Positions 27,861 through 36,272 of a stretch of DNA of 42,027 nt are shown here, piece by piece. Position 1 is the stretch's first letter; each line of letters opens with the position of its first letter. Source of the DNA: Bacteroidales bacterium (GTDB lineage Bacteria; Bacteroidota; Bacteroidia; Bacteroidales; VadinHA17); NCBI GenBank assembly GCA_003157015.1, contig PMIJ01000219.1:1-42027 (forward strand). Direction: 5' to 3'. Below the pieces are notes generated by a model. That model ran no database searches. It was not told the DNA's origin and worked only from the letters and a program-made list of their open reading frames with translations. A program made the position numbers and the translations under genes.

Positions 27861-28574
27861 CTAGTGACTTATACTATCGTAATATCTTATCACAGGAATA
27901 AAACTTTCAGGATTTTTTTTTGAGATTTTTATCTTGTTTTTCTTTATAAAATCTCTGATCAGTATTTTATCCCCGGAAAGAATCTTTAATAACCCGTTTT
28001 TATTTGTTAACTGATGAACTATTCCGTCTTTCAGGAAGAAAACATGATATGTCTGAAAAAACAAATCATACTTATCATCGACTGCAAGCAATTGAATCTC
28101 TTTCTTGTACTTTACATATAATGATGATTTCCCTGAATATAAAACGTTAACATAACCTTTTATATCCGGAAGACTATCCTGCAGAGTGTTTTTAAACCTG
28201 TATGTTTTATATCCAAACAGAAGAGTAAAACTGTCAACCATCTCCTTATTCAGTTTTAAAATAGTCCCCTGAGTAGTAGGTGTTATAATCTCATCATTAT
28301 ATATATCATAACTGATGCTTAAATTATTATATGATTTACCATTAATTGTAAGAGAACCTGTTAACAGGTCTTTCGAAAACAGGAACTGATCTCCTTTTAT
28401 ATTGCTGTAAAGGTTGTGCCATGCTTTGCCGTTATACAGCAGCTGATCGCTTTTAATCTGATCCTGCTGGGGCATAACTGCAGCGATTGTCTCATCCCTG
28501 CCCTGCGTTGCATTGAGATAAGAACACGTAAAAATGGTCTGTAAGAAAATGCAATATAGTTTTGTTCTATTCAT
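27861..28574 (-). CDS. Small exported protein of unknown function, module B
   Basis: Protein of 237 aa, paralog of the module A first gene. It has a hydrophobic N-terminus (residues 5-22) and shares LYNGKAWHNLY, GDQFLFSKDLLTGSL, SYDIYNDEI, a KSSLYVKYKKEI strand, RDFIKKNKIKISKKNPESF and the end YYDSISH. No known domain was recognised. It is the first gene of module B, 10 bp before the receptor. Its promoter should lie in 28575-28790, but no clear TAnnTTTG box was seen there on the minus strand. Confidence 0.75.
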   Translation of the reverse strand: MNRTKLYCIFLQTIFTCSYLNATQGRDETIAAVMPQQDQIKSDQLLYNGKAWHNLYSNIKGDQFLFSKDLLTGSLTINGKSYNNLSISYDIYNDEIITPTTQGTILKLNKEMVDSFTLLFGYKTYRFKNTLQDSLPDIKGYVNVLYSGKSSLYVKYKKEIQLLAVDDKYDLFFQTYHVFFLKDGIVHQLTNKNGLLKILSGDKILIRDFIKKNKIKISKKNPESFIPVIRYYDSISH

Positions 28575-28787
28575 TAATCAGGTTTCTTATAACTTTTATA
28601 CAGGATTCTAAAGTATAGGAATTTTAAAAGTCTTAAAGGTATTAAAAAGTAACATGCAAAATAATATTGAAGTTTATAAGAAAGGTCATTTAATGTTTTT
28701 TAACAATTCATACTTATTTAATAATTCCACTTACCCTAAATACATAAGACAGCTGATTGTCGTCAGAAGTGGATAAAGAATAAGTAT
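28575..28787. other. AT-rich upstream region of module B
   Basis: The 486 bp between module B and rmuC hold no intact gene. This part is AT-rich and must contain the module B promoter. The segment TTCTAAAGTATAGGA (about 28605) resembles TTCTAAAGTTTATAGGA just upstream of module A (about 21645), so part of the 5' control region seems to have been duplicated with the genes. The remainder, 28788-28979, is a gene remnant listed separately. In 28980-29060 I see nothing. Confidence 0.5.
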
Positions 28788-28979
28788 GGCTTTTTTATTA
28801 CCATCGTCAGTCTTACCTTCAACGAAGTCCTTTTCTGACAACCTTTAATACATGCACCAGCAATTTCCACAGGCTCCCTTTTCTCCAAATAGCCCGACAA
28901 ATTTATCCCAGCTAGATGTGGTTAAAGGCTCGTATGTAAGTCGATTGAGAAGGTCCGATTCTTTATTGTTTTTAAGCAT
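28788..28979 (-). pseudogene. GNAT acetyltransferase remnant
   Basis: Reading leftwards from the ATG at 28979, the translation gives RLTYEPLTTSSWDKFVGLFG then EKGACGNCWCMY, a stop (TAA, 28845-28847), and in the same frame RLSEKDFVEGKTDDGNKKA. This matches the N-terminus of a GNAT N-acetyltransferase group in which GACGGCWCMYWRL is characteristic. The stop replaces the expected Trp. After NKKA the similarity is lost and no acetyl-CoA-binding core can be found before module B. The gene is therefore both interrupted and truncated. It abuts the module B upstream region, so loss of its 3' part may be linked to arrival of the module; that is inference. Confidence 0.75.
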
Positions 28980-29060
28980 ATTTGCTTGTGTAAAACAATT
29001 CACGTAAAATTAAAATTAGCTGCAGGCTTTGGTATAATTTATCTGTTTGGATTTGGAGAA

Positions 29061-30338
29061 TTATTCCTCTTCAGATTTCTTTAATTCCCTGACAGGTTTA
29101 TCAATAATCTCGAAATCAGGCAAAACATTCTTATTATCTGTTGCTTTCAATTGTTCAAGCTTTCTGCCAGCAGGCAATACCCTGCTTTCCCATGAACCAA
29201 TTGCATCATTATAACCTTTAAGAGCCGTCTTCAATCCTCCGCCAACTTTATCAAGATGATCTGCAAATACATTTACCCGGCCATAGAAATCCATGGCTGC
29301 TTCCATTATCTGTAACGCATTTTCCGTAATATTATGTTGCTGCCACGACATAGCCACCGATTTAAGAACTACGATCAGAGTTGTTGGCGTAGCCAGTATA
29401 ATTTTGTTATTCATTGCATCCTGCAGCAAAGTTTTATCGGTCATTAATGCCACATTCAGGGCAGATTCAACTTCCATATATAATACTACAAAGTCGGGAG
29501 TATTATCAAACTGGGACCAATATTTTTTTTTGCTCAATTTATTTACATGGTCCCTCAGATCTCTGGCATGTTTCGAAAAAAGAAGATTCCTGGAGTTCTC
29601 GTCGTCTGTTTCCAGTGCCTGCAGATAAGCGTCAAGCGGCAATTTTGAATCGACTACAACATGACTGTTCCCTGGCAGGTTTATGATCATGTCGGGTTTC
29701 AGCACAGAGTCTTCTCCCTCCGTGTACACCTGTTCAACAAAATCACAATGAGCTGATAACCCTGAAAACTCAACAACCCGTTTAAGTCCTATCTCGCCCC
29801 ATCTTCCTCTTACCCTGGGATTTCTGAGCGCATTGACCAATGCACCTGTTTCTTTTTGCAAACTCGTATTGGTTATCTGAATATTTGATAACATTTCCGT
29901 TACCTGACCAAAAGTTTTTTCCGAACCTTTCTCAAGCTCTTCGATTCGCTTCTTATAGCTGTCGATTGATTCTTTTACAGGTTTAAGCATCTCGGCGATA
30001 GCCGACTTTCGTTCATCGAGATTTCCTTCAGCTTCTTTAACATGAGTCTCGAGCTGCGATTTTGCCAAATCAAGGAACTGCTTATTATTTTGTGTCAGGG
30101 CATCAGAAGCAGCCGATTTAAAGGTATCTACCATCGCTTTTCTTACCTCTTCCAGGCTAACCGCCTGTGCTTCAACTTTCGACTTCAGAACACTGTTTTC
30201 CCTGCTAAGAGTATTACATTCATCAACTTTTAACAGTAGTTCTTTATGGTGCAGGCCTGATAATATTGATTTTGTAATAAGATACGCGATCAGAGTTCCA
30301 ATTGCCAGGCCAATAAATATGTAGAGTGCTGTTTCCAT
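29061..30338 (-). CDS. rmuC: DNA recombination protein RmuC
   Basis: RmuC family protein of 425 aa, described as limiting DNA inversions at short repeats and having a nuclease-like core. An N-terminal membrane anchor (residues 4-23) is followed by a long coiled coil (about 30-150) and the conserved RmuC domain (RGRWGEIGLKRVVEFSGL, DSKLPLDAYLQAL, DFVVLYMEVESALNVAL, ATPTTLIVVLKSVAMSW). The length is typical. A TAAATTTG box (forward 30361-30368) lies 23 bp before the ATG and may be a promoter -7 element, though no -33 TTG was seen at the right spacing. Confidence 0.93.
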   Translation of the reverse strand: METALYIFIGLAIGTLIAYLITKSILSGLHHKELLLKVDECNTLSRENSVLKSKVEAQAVSLEEVRKAMVDTFKSAASDALTQNNKQFLDLAKSQLETHVKEAEGNLDERKSAIAEMLKPVKESIDSYKKRIEELEKGSEKTFGQVTEMLSNIQITNTSLQKETGALVNALRNPRVRGRWGEIGLKRVVEFSGLSAHCDFVEQVYTEGEDSVLKPDMIINLPGNSHVVVDSKLPLDAYLQALETDDENSRNLLFSKHARDLRDHVNKLSKKKYWSQFDNTPDFVVLYMEVESALNVALMTDKTLLQDAMNNKIILATPTTLIVVLKSVAMSWQQHNITENALQIMEAAMDFYGRVNVFADHLDKVGGGLKTALKGYNDAIGSWESRVLPAGRKLEQLKATDNKNVLPDFEIIDKPVRELKKSEEE

Positions 30339-30533
30339 CCTGTTATGATCTATTTATTTCCAAATTTAAAGGATTTAAGCTTAATAATGCTGCCACTTTT
30401 CTTTTTACCGAATTTAGTATCTTCACAGTATGCATTTAACAACATAATAATTGCGTATGTGGCTGACATTCATTGACGAATGCGGGAAGTTATGGGAAAA
30501 TATTTTAGTATGTGATTCAATAAGTCTCTAATT

Positions 30534-30599
30534 TCTCTGTGGCCCTCTGTGTAACTAAAATAAGGAACTTTCACAGAGTGACACAGAGAGGCACAGAGA
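30534..30599. repeat. Inverted repeat (CACAGAG type)
   Basis: Nested arms TCTCTGTG (30534-30541) with CACAGAGA (30592-30599), and CTCTGTGT (30545-30552) with ACACAGAG (30581-30588), form a long imperfect hairpin. It sits 22 bp past the alpha-L-fucosidase stop and upstream of rmuC, where it may terminate the fucosidase transcript. Its design, alternating purine-rich units such as CACAGAGNNNCACAGAG, matches the element at 3121-3213. Confidence 0.75.
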
Positions 30600-30620
30600 T
30601 TCACGGAGAAAATCCATTTA

Positions 30621-31976
30621 TTATTTAAGATAAACCTCCAATACGGGGATCTCCACCTGGGGTTTCTGAACCGGAAGGGAAAGATCCAGATCATTTTTCC
30701 GCTCCTCATCACCGGCTCTGAACCTGATTTCTGATGCATCATGCAGAAATTGCACATATTTCACCTTGTCAGCCATATTTGAAAGTGTAAGGTTTCCTAA
30801 CGGGTACGCCAGCAAATGAATATATAATCTTTTGGTCAACGGATTGTATGTGAGAAGTGTATTTGCAGGAGCAGTAAAACCCGATGGTGCTTCAGTGCAA
30901 CCATATATCGAACGATTGTTGAACTTCATCCAATCACCTATTGATTTCAGCCTTTCCTGTGCCCTTGAGTCAAATACGCCGCGTGCGGTAGGCCCTACAT
31001 TCAATAATAAATTGCCTCCTTTGCTTACGGATTCTATCAGAAGCTCGAGAAGCTGTGCCGTGCTTTTCCAGGTATATTCATCACGATAATAACCCCAGGA
31101 ACCCGAGAATGTCTGGCATGTTTCCCATGGAACTCTCTTGCCGTTCATTTCAGGCCATTTCGAAACCTGAACCTGTTCGGGGGTGGTGAAATCCCATCCT
31201 CCTTCCATATTTTCAAGATCAAGTCGATCATCAACAATAATTCCGGGCTGTAGTGAACGTGCCATTTTTAAAAGGTTTTCCGAATCCCAGTCATCATGGC
31301 CTTTGCCGTGCTTCCCGGGAAAAGAAAAATCAAACCATATTATACTTATTTCTCCGTAGTTAGTAAGCAACTCCCTGACCTGATTTTTAATATACTCTCG
31401 ATATTTGCTCATCTCCCTGCCTTTATTCAGTCGCATATAAGCTGAATCAGAAGTCTGGCGTAACGGATGATTGCTATCAATTGTATAATCAGGATGGTGC
31501 CAGTCAAGAAGTGAATAATAGAATCCTACCTTCAACCCTTCTGCCCTGAATGCTTCAACATATTCTTTCACTATATCTTTTCCAAAGGGAGTATTTGTTA
31601 CCTTATAGTCAGTAAATCTGGAGTCAAACATACAGAACCCTTCATGGTGCTTTGCGGTAAGAACCACATACTTCATACCTGCAGCTTTTGCCATCTTTGC
31701 CCATTCATGCGGATCCCACATGTCAGGGTTGAATAACTCAAAATACTTCTGATACTGTTCGTTAGTCATCCGTTCGGAATTCTTTACCCATTCATGACGG
31801 GCAGGCAAAGCATATAAGCCCCAGTGGATGAACATTCCAAAACGGGCGTCTGTCCACCATTTCATCCGTTCAGCTTTCTGTGCATCTGTTTCTTTAGGCA
31901 GCTGAGCGAAAGTGAACTGTGTTGTGAATAACATGGAAACGAATAAAAAAACTGTCATAAAGGATTTTGTTTTCAT
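30621..31976 (-). CDS. Exported alpha-L-fucosidase, GH29
   Basis: GH29 enzyme of 451 aa with a signal peptide (1-24, FTFA before QLPKE). It is expected to remove alpha-linked L-fucose from glycans in the periplasm or at the surface. GH29 segments are WWTDARFGMFIHWGLYALP (residues 40-58), LTAKHHEGFCMFDS with His110 and His111, GFYYSLLDWH, and the nucleophile Asp216 in IIWFDFSFPG. A short C-terminal beta domain completes it. The acid/base residue cannot be fixed by eye because it varies between GH29 subgroups. The two downstream-strand neighbours upstream of it (alcohol dehydrogenase and LsrG-like) are on the same strand 44 bp away and may be co-transcribed. Confidence 0.93.
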   Translation of the reverse strand: MKTKSFMTVFLFVSMLFTTQFTFAQLPKETDAQKAERMKWWTDARFGMFIHWGLYALPARHEWVKNSERMTNEQYQKYFELFNPDMWDPHEWAKMAKAAGMKYVVLTAKHHEGFCMFDSRFTDYKVTNTPFGKDIVKEYVEAFRAEGLKVGFYYSLLDWHHPDYTIDSNHPLRQTSDSAYMRLNKGREMSKYREYIKNQVRELLTNYGEISIIWFDFSFPGKHGKGHDDWDSENLLKMARSLQPGIIVDDRLDLENMEGGWDFTTPEQVQVSKWPEMNGKRVPWETCQTFSGSWGYYRDEYTWKSTAQLLELLIESVSKGGNLLLNVGPTARGVFDSRAQERLKSIGDWMKFNNRSIYGCTEAPSGFTAPANTLLTYNPLTKRLYIHLLAYPLGNLTLSNMADKVKYVQFLHDASEIRFRAGDEERKNDLDLSLPVQKPQVEIPVLEVYLK

Positions 31977-32020
31977 AGAGAGTGAAATTATTATCGTTTT
32001 ATTATAGGTGATAAATATTA

Positions 32021-33193
32021 CTATAAACTGCTTAAAAGTATCTCTGCTAAATCTTCCTCAGCTAATTTAACCGGATTATTCTTAATTTCAGTTTCAGAGG
32101 AAATAATTCTGACTTCATTTTCTGACAAACCCGATTTTCTTAATCCTGTCAATTGAAGATCAGATTTAAGTTTATACAGGATGGCAATAAAGCTGTCAAT
32201 ATAATATTCATCACTATGCCCGACACTTTCAAGAAACAATCTCCCCAGATCTGCATATTTTTTTAATGCAGCTGAATTGACAGCTTTCTTTCTAAGTTCC
32301 CGGATATTTATTTCATTTGATTTTGCCATCAGAGTTCCGCAAATAAGACCATGAGGAATATCAAACAACCCTCCTATTGAAGAAGCAAATCCATGTACGA
32401 CACCAAGTCCTGCATTTGCCAGGCAAATTCCCGAGGTAAGAGCAGCGAATGACATGCCGGTTCTGGCATCTATATCTTCACCGTCAGAATAGCTTCTTAT
32501 TAATGATGCTTTTATTGCTTTAAGACCTTCAATCGCTAGGGCATCGGTGTACTCACTCGATTTATCAGAAAGATAAGCTTCAGTAAGCTGAGTAAAACAA
32601 TCCATGCCGCTTGCCGCAGTTATATCTTTGGGACACCCCAGAGTCAGTTCCGGGTCAACAAGTGCAATATCCGGCACAAAGTTTTCATGTCGCAGGGATC
32701 TCTTGAACCCGTTTCTTCCGGTCCTGGAGATTACCGCATTTTTAGTCGTTTCACTGCCAGTGCCTGATGTCGTGGGAACTGCAATATAAGGGAGCTTAGT
32801 ACCCGGATGCTCCCTGGTACCGACTCCTTCAAGAAACTCAACTACAGATTCGGTCCTGTTCATCATGGCAGAAATTGCTTTCCCGGCATCAATCACACTT
32901 CCTCCTCCAATCCCAACTACAAGATTGCTTGACTTATTTTTAAACTCCTTAATGGCATTGTCAATTATTTCCGGTGATGGCTCTCCGGGAACTGAAAGCA
33001 CAGAATATTCTATGTCATTCTTTTTAAATTCATTAAACAATCTGCCGGAATAGACAGAATTTGTAAAAGAACTCTTCCCGGTAACCAGGATTATCTTTTT
33101 ACCATAAGAACAAATAAAAGCAGGCAACTCAGCGATTATCCCCCTTTTGAAATAAATTTTAGGCAACCGTGAGAATTGAAAAGGTTTTACCAT
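32021..33193 (-). CDS. Iron-containing (group III) alcohol dehydrogenase
   Basis: NAD(P)-dependent dehydrogenase of 390 aa of the group III, metal-dependent type. The nucleotide-binding GGGSVIDAGKA (residues 96-106) and TTSGTGSE (141-148) are clear. Metal ligands by comparison with FucO would be Asp198, residue 202, His267 and His281. Residue 202 is Gln (GMDCFTQLTEAY), not His, which is seen in some subgroups. Substrate is not readable from sequence. Next to an alpha-L-fucosidase, an L-lactaldehyde reductase role is conceivable but unproven. Its ATG overlaps the stop of the upstream gene (ATGGTAA, 7 nt), implying coupling. Confidence 0.9.
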   Translation of the reverse strand: MVKPFQFSRLPKIYFKRGIIAELPAFICSYGKKIILVTGKSSFTNSVYSGRLFNEFKKNDIEYSVLSVPGEPSPEIIDNAIKEFKNKSSNLVVGIGGGSVIDAGKAISAMMNRTESVVEFLEGVGTREHPGTKLPYIAVPTTSGTGSETTKNAVISRTGRNGFKRSLRHENFVPDIALVDPELTLGCPKDITAASGMDCFTQLTEAYLSDKSSEYTDALAIEGLKAIKASLIRSYSDGEDIDARTGMSFAALTSGICLANAGLGVVHGFASSIGGLFDIPHGLICGTLMAKSNEINIRELRKKAVNSAALKKYADLGRLFLESVGHSDEYYIDSFIAILYKLKSDLQLTGLRKSGLSENEVRIISSETEIKNNPVKLAEEDLAEILLSSL

Positions 33194-33495
33194 CCTGACC
33201 TCTCTTTTGGTTCAATGATGTTATATTTTACACCATGACGCGGCTCAGCCATATAATCATTTACACTGTCGCGCCATTTAAGATAATGAGTTGTTGTCTT
33301 GTGATATGCAGCAGCCGCTTCAGATTCATAAGCTTCATAAATCATGAAGCTGCAGTGATCATCGGCCTGTTGAATTAAGTCAAATCGCAGATTACCCGGT
33401 TCTTTTACAGATTCAATATGATTATCTGCTGTAGCCCCAATGAAATTATTCACATTATCGGGCTTTACATGGACATATACGCAGGTTACAATCAT
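33187..33495 (-). CDS. LsrG-like antibiotic biosynthesis monooxygenase-fold protein
   Basis: Small protein of 102 aa with the dimeric alpha/beta ABM fold. Segments NHIESVKEPGNLRFDLIQ, YEAYESEAAAAYHKTTTHY and MAEPRHG align well with E. coli LsrG, which isomerises the phosphorylated AI-2 product, and with the wider quinol monooxygenase-like family. No lsr genes are near. The role is therefore more likely a small-molecule isomerase or oxygenase working with the coupled alcohol dehydrogenase, whose start it overlaps by 7 nt. Family assignment is good, function open. Confidence 0.82.
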   Translation of the reverse strand: MIVTCVYVHVKPDNVNNFIGATADNHIESVKEPGNLRFDLIQQADDHCSFMIYEAYESEAAAAYHKTTTHYLKWRDSVNDYMAEPRHGVKYNIIEPKERSGW

Positions 33496-33631
33496 GGCTG
33501 TTATATTTTCAGTAAAGTTAAATGATTAGACTTTAAATTCAAACTGATTCTTATAGCTTCAAACGCCTATAAATAAATCAAAATTTTCTATCTTGCTGTT
33601 TATATCTGAATTTTAAAATACAAATGGAAAA

Positions 33632-36067
33632 ATGAAACTTTTAAAATCAAATTTCTGTTGGATTACTGTTATATTAATTTTTGCATGTTTCAGTACAACA
33701 GCACAACCCCTGTTAAAAAGGAATAATCTGTTCGATTATAACTGGCGATTTCACAAAGGAGGAGCACTTGGGGCAGAAGAACTTTCTTTCGATGATTCCG
33801 GGTGGAGAGTGATTGATCTTCCGCATGACTGGAGCATAGAAGATTTGCCCGGGACGAATTCCCCATTTAATGCAGATGCTATCAGCCAGGTAAATGGAGG
33901 ATTTACTACGGGTGGAACAGGCTGGTACAGAAAAACGTTTACAATTCCTAAGGAATTAACAAATAAGGAATTTATTATAATGTTTGAAGGTGTTTACATG
34001 AACTCCGACATTTGGTTAAACGGCGAATTTCTTGGAAATCATCCGTACGGATATACAAGTTTCTGGTTCGATATCTCCGATAAAATCAGATTTGATAAAG
34101 AAAATGTCCTGGCAGTCAAGGTCAAAAATGAAGGAGAAAACAGCCGGTGGTATTCAGGTTCCGGTATATACAGGCATGTGTGGCTGAATATTGTCGCTCC
34201 GGTTTATTTTGAGCAATGGAGTACTTGTATAACCACTCCTCAGGTAACTCACGAAGAAGCTATAATAAACATAAAAACAGCATTGGTAAACAAAAGCCGG
34301 AAAGCCGCAGCAATAACACTTGTCACGAAAATTTTCAATTCATCAGTAGAGGAAAAAGCAGAGATTAAGACATATAAAACTATTGACTCAGGATCGACTT
34401 CTGAGATTGTCGTGGAACTGAAACTTAATAAACCGAGCCTGTGGTCGCCCGATTCTCCAGGGCTATATAAGGCAATATCAGAGATTTATGACTCTGAAAC
34501 TCTAGTTGATAAAGTTGAGACGTCCTTTGGAATCAGATCTATATCCTTCGATGCTTCGAGAGGATTCCTATTGAACGGGAAACCTATGAAGTTAAAAGGA
34601 GGATGTGTTCATCATGATAATGGAATCCTGGGTTCAAAAGCTTACGACAGGGCGGAAGAACGACGGGTTGAACTTCTGAAATCTAATGGTTTTAACGCGA
34701 TCAGATCGTCTCATAATCCTCCTTCACCTGCATTTCTTGATGCCTGCGACCGATTGGGCATGTTTGTAATTGACGAATCGTTCGATATGTGGAAAGAAGG
34801 GAAAAACCCATATGATTATCATCTTTTTTTCAATGACTGGTGGAAAAAAGATATAGAAAGCATGATACTCCGGGATAGAAATCATCCTTCAGTCATTCTA
34901 TGGAGCATTGGCAATGAAATACCGAACAGGCAGGCACCGGAGGTTGTTGAACAGGCTAAGCTTTTAGCAGGATTTATACGGCTTCTTGATCCTACCAGAC
35001 TTGTCACATCAGCTGTCAACGATCTCAGATCTGACATGGATCCATACTTTACTGCTCTTGATGTTGCCGGTTATAATTATGCCTCCGGCGGTGACCACAA
35101 TCAAAAAAACCTTTACGAGATGGATCATGATAGATTGCCGAAGCGGATAATGGTCGGAACGGAGTCCTATCCGCTGGAAGCATTCGGAAGCTGGATGGAT
35201 GTTTTGGATCATCCCTATATAGTAGGTGATTTTGTTTGGACCGCATTCGATTATATCGGAGAAGCAAGCATCGGCTGGAGGGGTTATTTTCAGAAACAAG
35301 ATTTTTTCCCCTGGAACCTGGCTTATTGCGGAGACCTTGACATTTGCGGATGGAAACGTGCTCAGTCTTACTATCGTGACGCATTATGGAATGAAAATAA
35401 AATATCAATATGGGTCACCCCTCCTCAACCTTCTTTTGTCCTTAATCCTGAGAGGCAATCCTGGTCCAAATGGCACTGGAATGATGTTGCTGACGATTGG
35501 AACTGGAAAGGCAATGAAGGAAAAATAATGAACGTGAATGTTTATTCATCATGTGAAGAGGTTGAACTATTCCTGAATGGAAAATCTTTGGGAAAAAGGA
35601 CCACTGGTCGCTCAACAAAATATACAGCAGAATGGCAGGTACCATTTGAACCCGGAACACTCAAAGCAATTGGCTACGCCGCTAAAAAACAGGTGAATGC
35701 TGCTGAATTACATACTGCCGGGGAACCTTCACAAATCCGGCTTACGGCCGACAGAAATAAAATCAGGTCAGATGGACAGGATTTGACTTATATCACAGTG
35801 GAGCTGATCGATGCAACAGGTATTCGGAACCCAAAAGCAGATAATACTGTTTCATTTGAGCTTGAGGGACCGGGAAGCATCGCTGGAGTGGGAAATGCCA
35901 ATCCGGTGAGCCTTGAAAGTTTTCAGCTCCCTCTCCGTAAAGCCTGGCATGGAAAGTGTATGGTAGTTTTAAAATCAGGCAATGATGCAGGGAAAATCAT
36001 TTTAAAGGCTAGTTCCGCCGGGCTGAAAAGCGCTAGTTTAGAAGTAGAAAGCATTCAGAATCAATAG
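33632..36067 (+). CDS. Exported GH2 beta-galactosidase-like enzyme
   Basis: GH2 protein of 811 aa with a signal peptide (1-25, ending TTAQ). Order: sugar-binding jelly roll (about 33-190, with LPHDWSIED and GWYRKTF), Ig-like domain (about 200-300), catalytic barrel (about 305-600), a DUF4982-like domain (about 633-695) and an invasin/Ig-like C-terminal domain (about 700-811). The acid/base is Glu429 in LWSIGNEIP and the nucleophile Glu511 in GTESYP. The expected reaction is release of beta-galactose from glycans; related members act as beta-glucuronidases, so specificity needs testing. It is transcribed divergently from the LsrG-like gene. No type IX sorting tail is seen. Confidence 0.9.
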   Translation: MKLLKSNFCWITVILIFACFSTTAQPLLKRNNLFDYNWRFHKGGALGAEELSFDDSGWRVIDLPHDWSIEDLPGTNSPFNADAISQVNGGFTTGGTGWYRKTFTIPKELTNKEFIIMFEGVYMNSDIWLNGEFLGNHPYGYTSFWFDISDKIRFDKENVLAVKVKNEGENSRWYSGSGIYRHVWLNIVAPVYFEQWSTCITTPQVTHEEAIINIKTALVNKSRKAAAITLVTKIFNSSVEEKAEIKTYKTIDSGSTSEIVVELKLNKPSLWSPDSPGLYKAISEIYDSETLVDKVETSFGIRSISFDASRGFLLNGKPMKLKGGCVHHDNGILGSKAYDRAEERRVELLKSNGFNAIRSSHNPPSPAFLDACDRLGMFVIDESFDMWKEGKNPYDYHLFFNDWWKKDIESMILRDRNHPSVILWSIGNEIPNRQAPEVVEQAKLLAGFIRLLDPTRLVTSAVNDLRSDMDPYFTALDVAGYNYASGGDHNQKNLYEMDHDRLPKRIMVGTESYPLEAFGSWMDVLDHPYIVGDFVWTAFDYIGEASIGWRGYFQKQDFFPWNLAYCGDLDICGWKRAQSYYRDALWNENKISIWVTPPQPSFVLNPERQSWSKWHWNDVADDWNWKGNEGKIMNVNVYSSCEEVELFLNGKSLGKRTTGRSTKYTAEWQVPFEPGTLKAIGYAAKKQVNAAELHTAGEPSQIRLTADRNKIRSDGQDLTYITVELIDATGIRNPKADNTVSFELEGPGSIAGVGNANPVSLESFQLPLRKAWHGKCMVVLKSGNDAGKIILKASSAGLKSASLEVESIQNQ

Positions 36068-36163
36068 TTCAACAGGATGTTAAGAAATTTATAGGTTGGC
36101 TAATCGCTTTTAAAAAAAATTATATATCATCCTCATTGATAGACAAAAGACAATTACTTAGTT

Positions 36164-36171
36164 TATCTTTG
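36164..36171 (+). promoter_or_regulatory. Bacteroidota-type -7 box (TATCTTTG)
   Basis: TATCTTTG matches TAnnTTTG, about 100 bp before the PorP/SprF-like gene. The nearest upstream TTG (36136-36138) is 25 bp away, longer than the usual 19-21, so the match is partial. It is the best promoter candidate for the two-gene unit 36273-38774. Confidence 0.4.
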
Positions 36172-36272
36172 ATAAAATTCCGAACATTAGTTCATTTATA
36201 ACACAAGGGAGTTCTTGCATAATTTTAATAATATATTTAATTTCAGCAGATATAAACTGGTATCTGAGATAA

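Larger units (their letters stand above)
14667..28574 (-). repeat. Tandem duplication of a four-gene surface module (A: 14667-21634; B: 21774-28574)
   Basis: Two consecutive units hold four homologous genes in the same order and strand: about 238 aa exported protein, 910 aa TonB-dependent receptor, DUF4249 lipoprotein, and about 726 aa MG2/plug protein. Gaps are conserved: 10 bp between the first two genes and 25 bp between the last two in both units. The receptor-to-DUF4249 gap was also 7 bp in both before an insertion in unit A. By eye the receptors are roughly three quarters identical and the other three proteins around half. The duplication is therefore not recent, or the receptor is under stronger constraint or gene conversion. 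Confidence 0.93.

Noticed and set aside
14667..28574. Classical SusC/SusD polysaccharide utilisation locus
   Set aside because: No SusD-family protein is present. The lipoproteins are DUF4249, and the nearby GH3, GH29 and GH2 genes are separate units with their own spacing or strand.
28575..29060. RNA gene in the gap between module B and rmuC
   Set aside because: No cloverleaf or conserved RNA pattern was seen, and much of the gap is explained by the acetyltransferase remnant.
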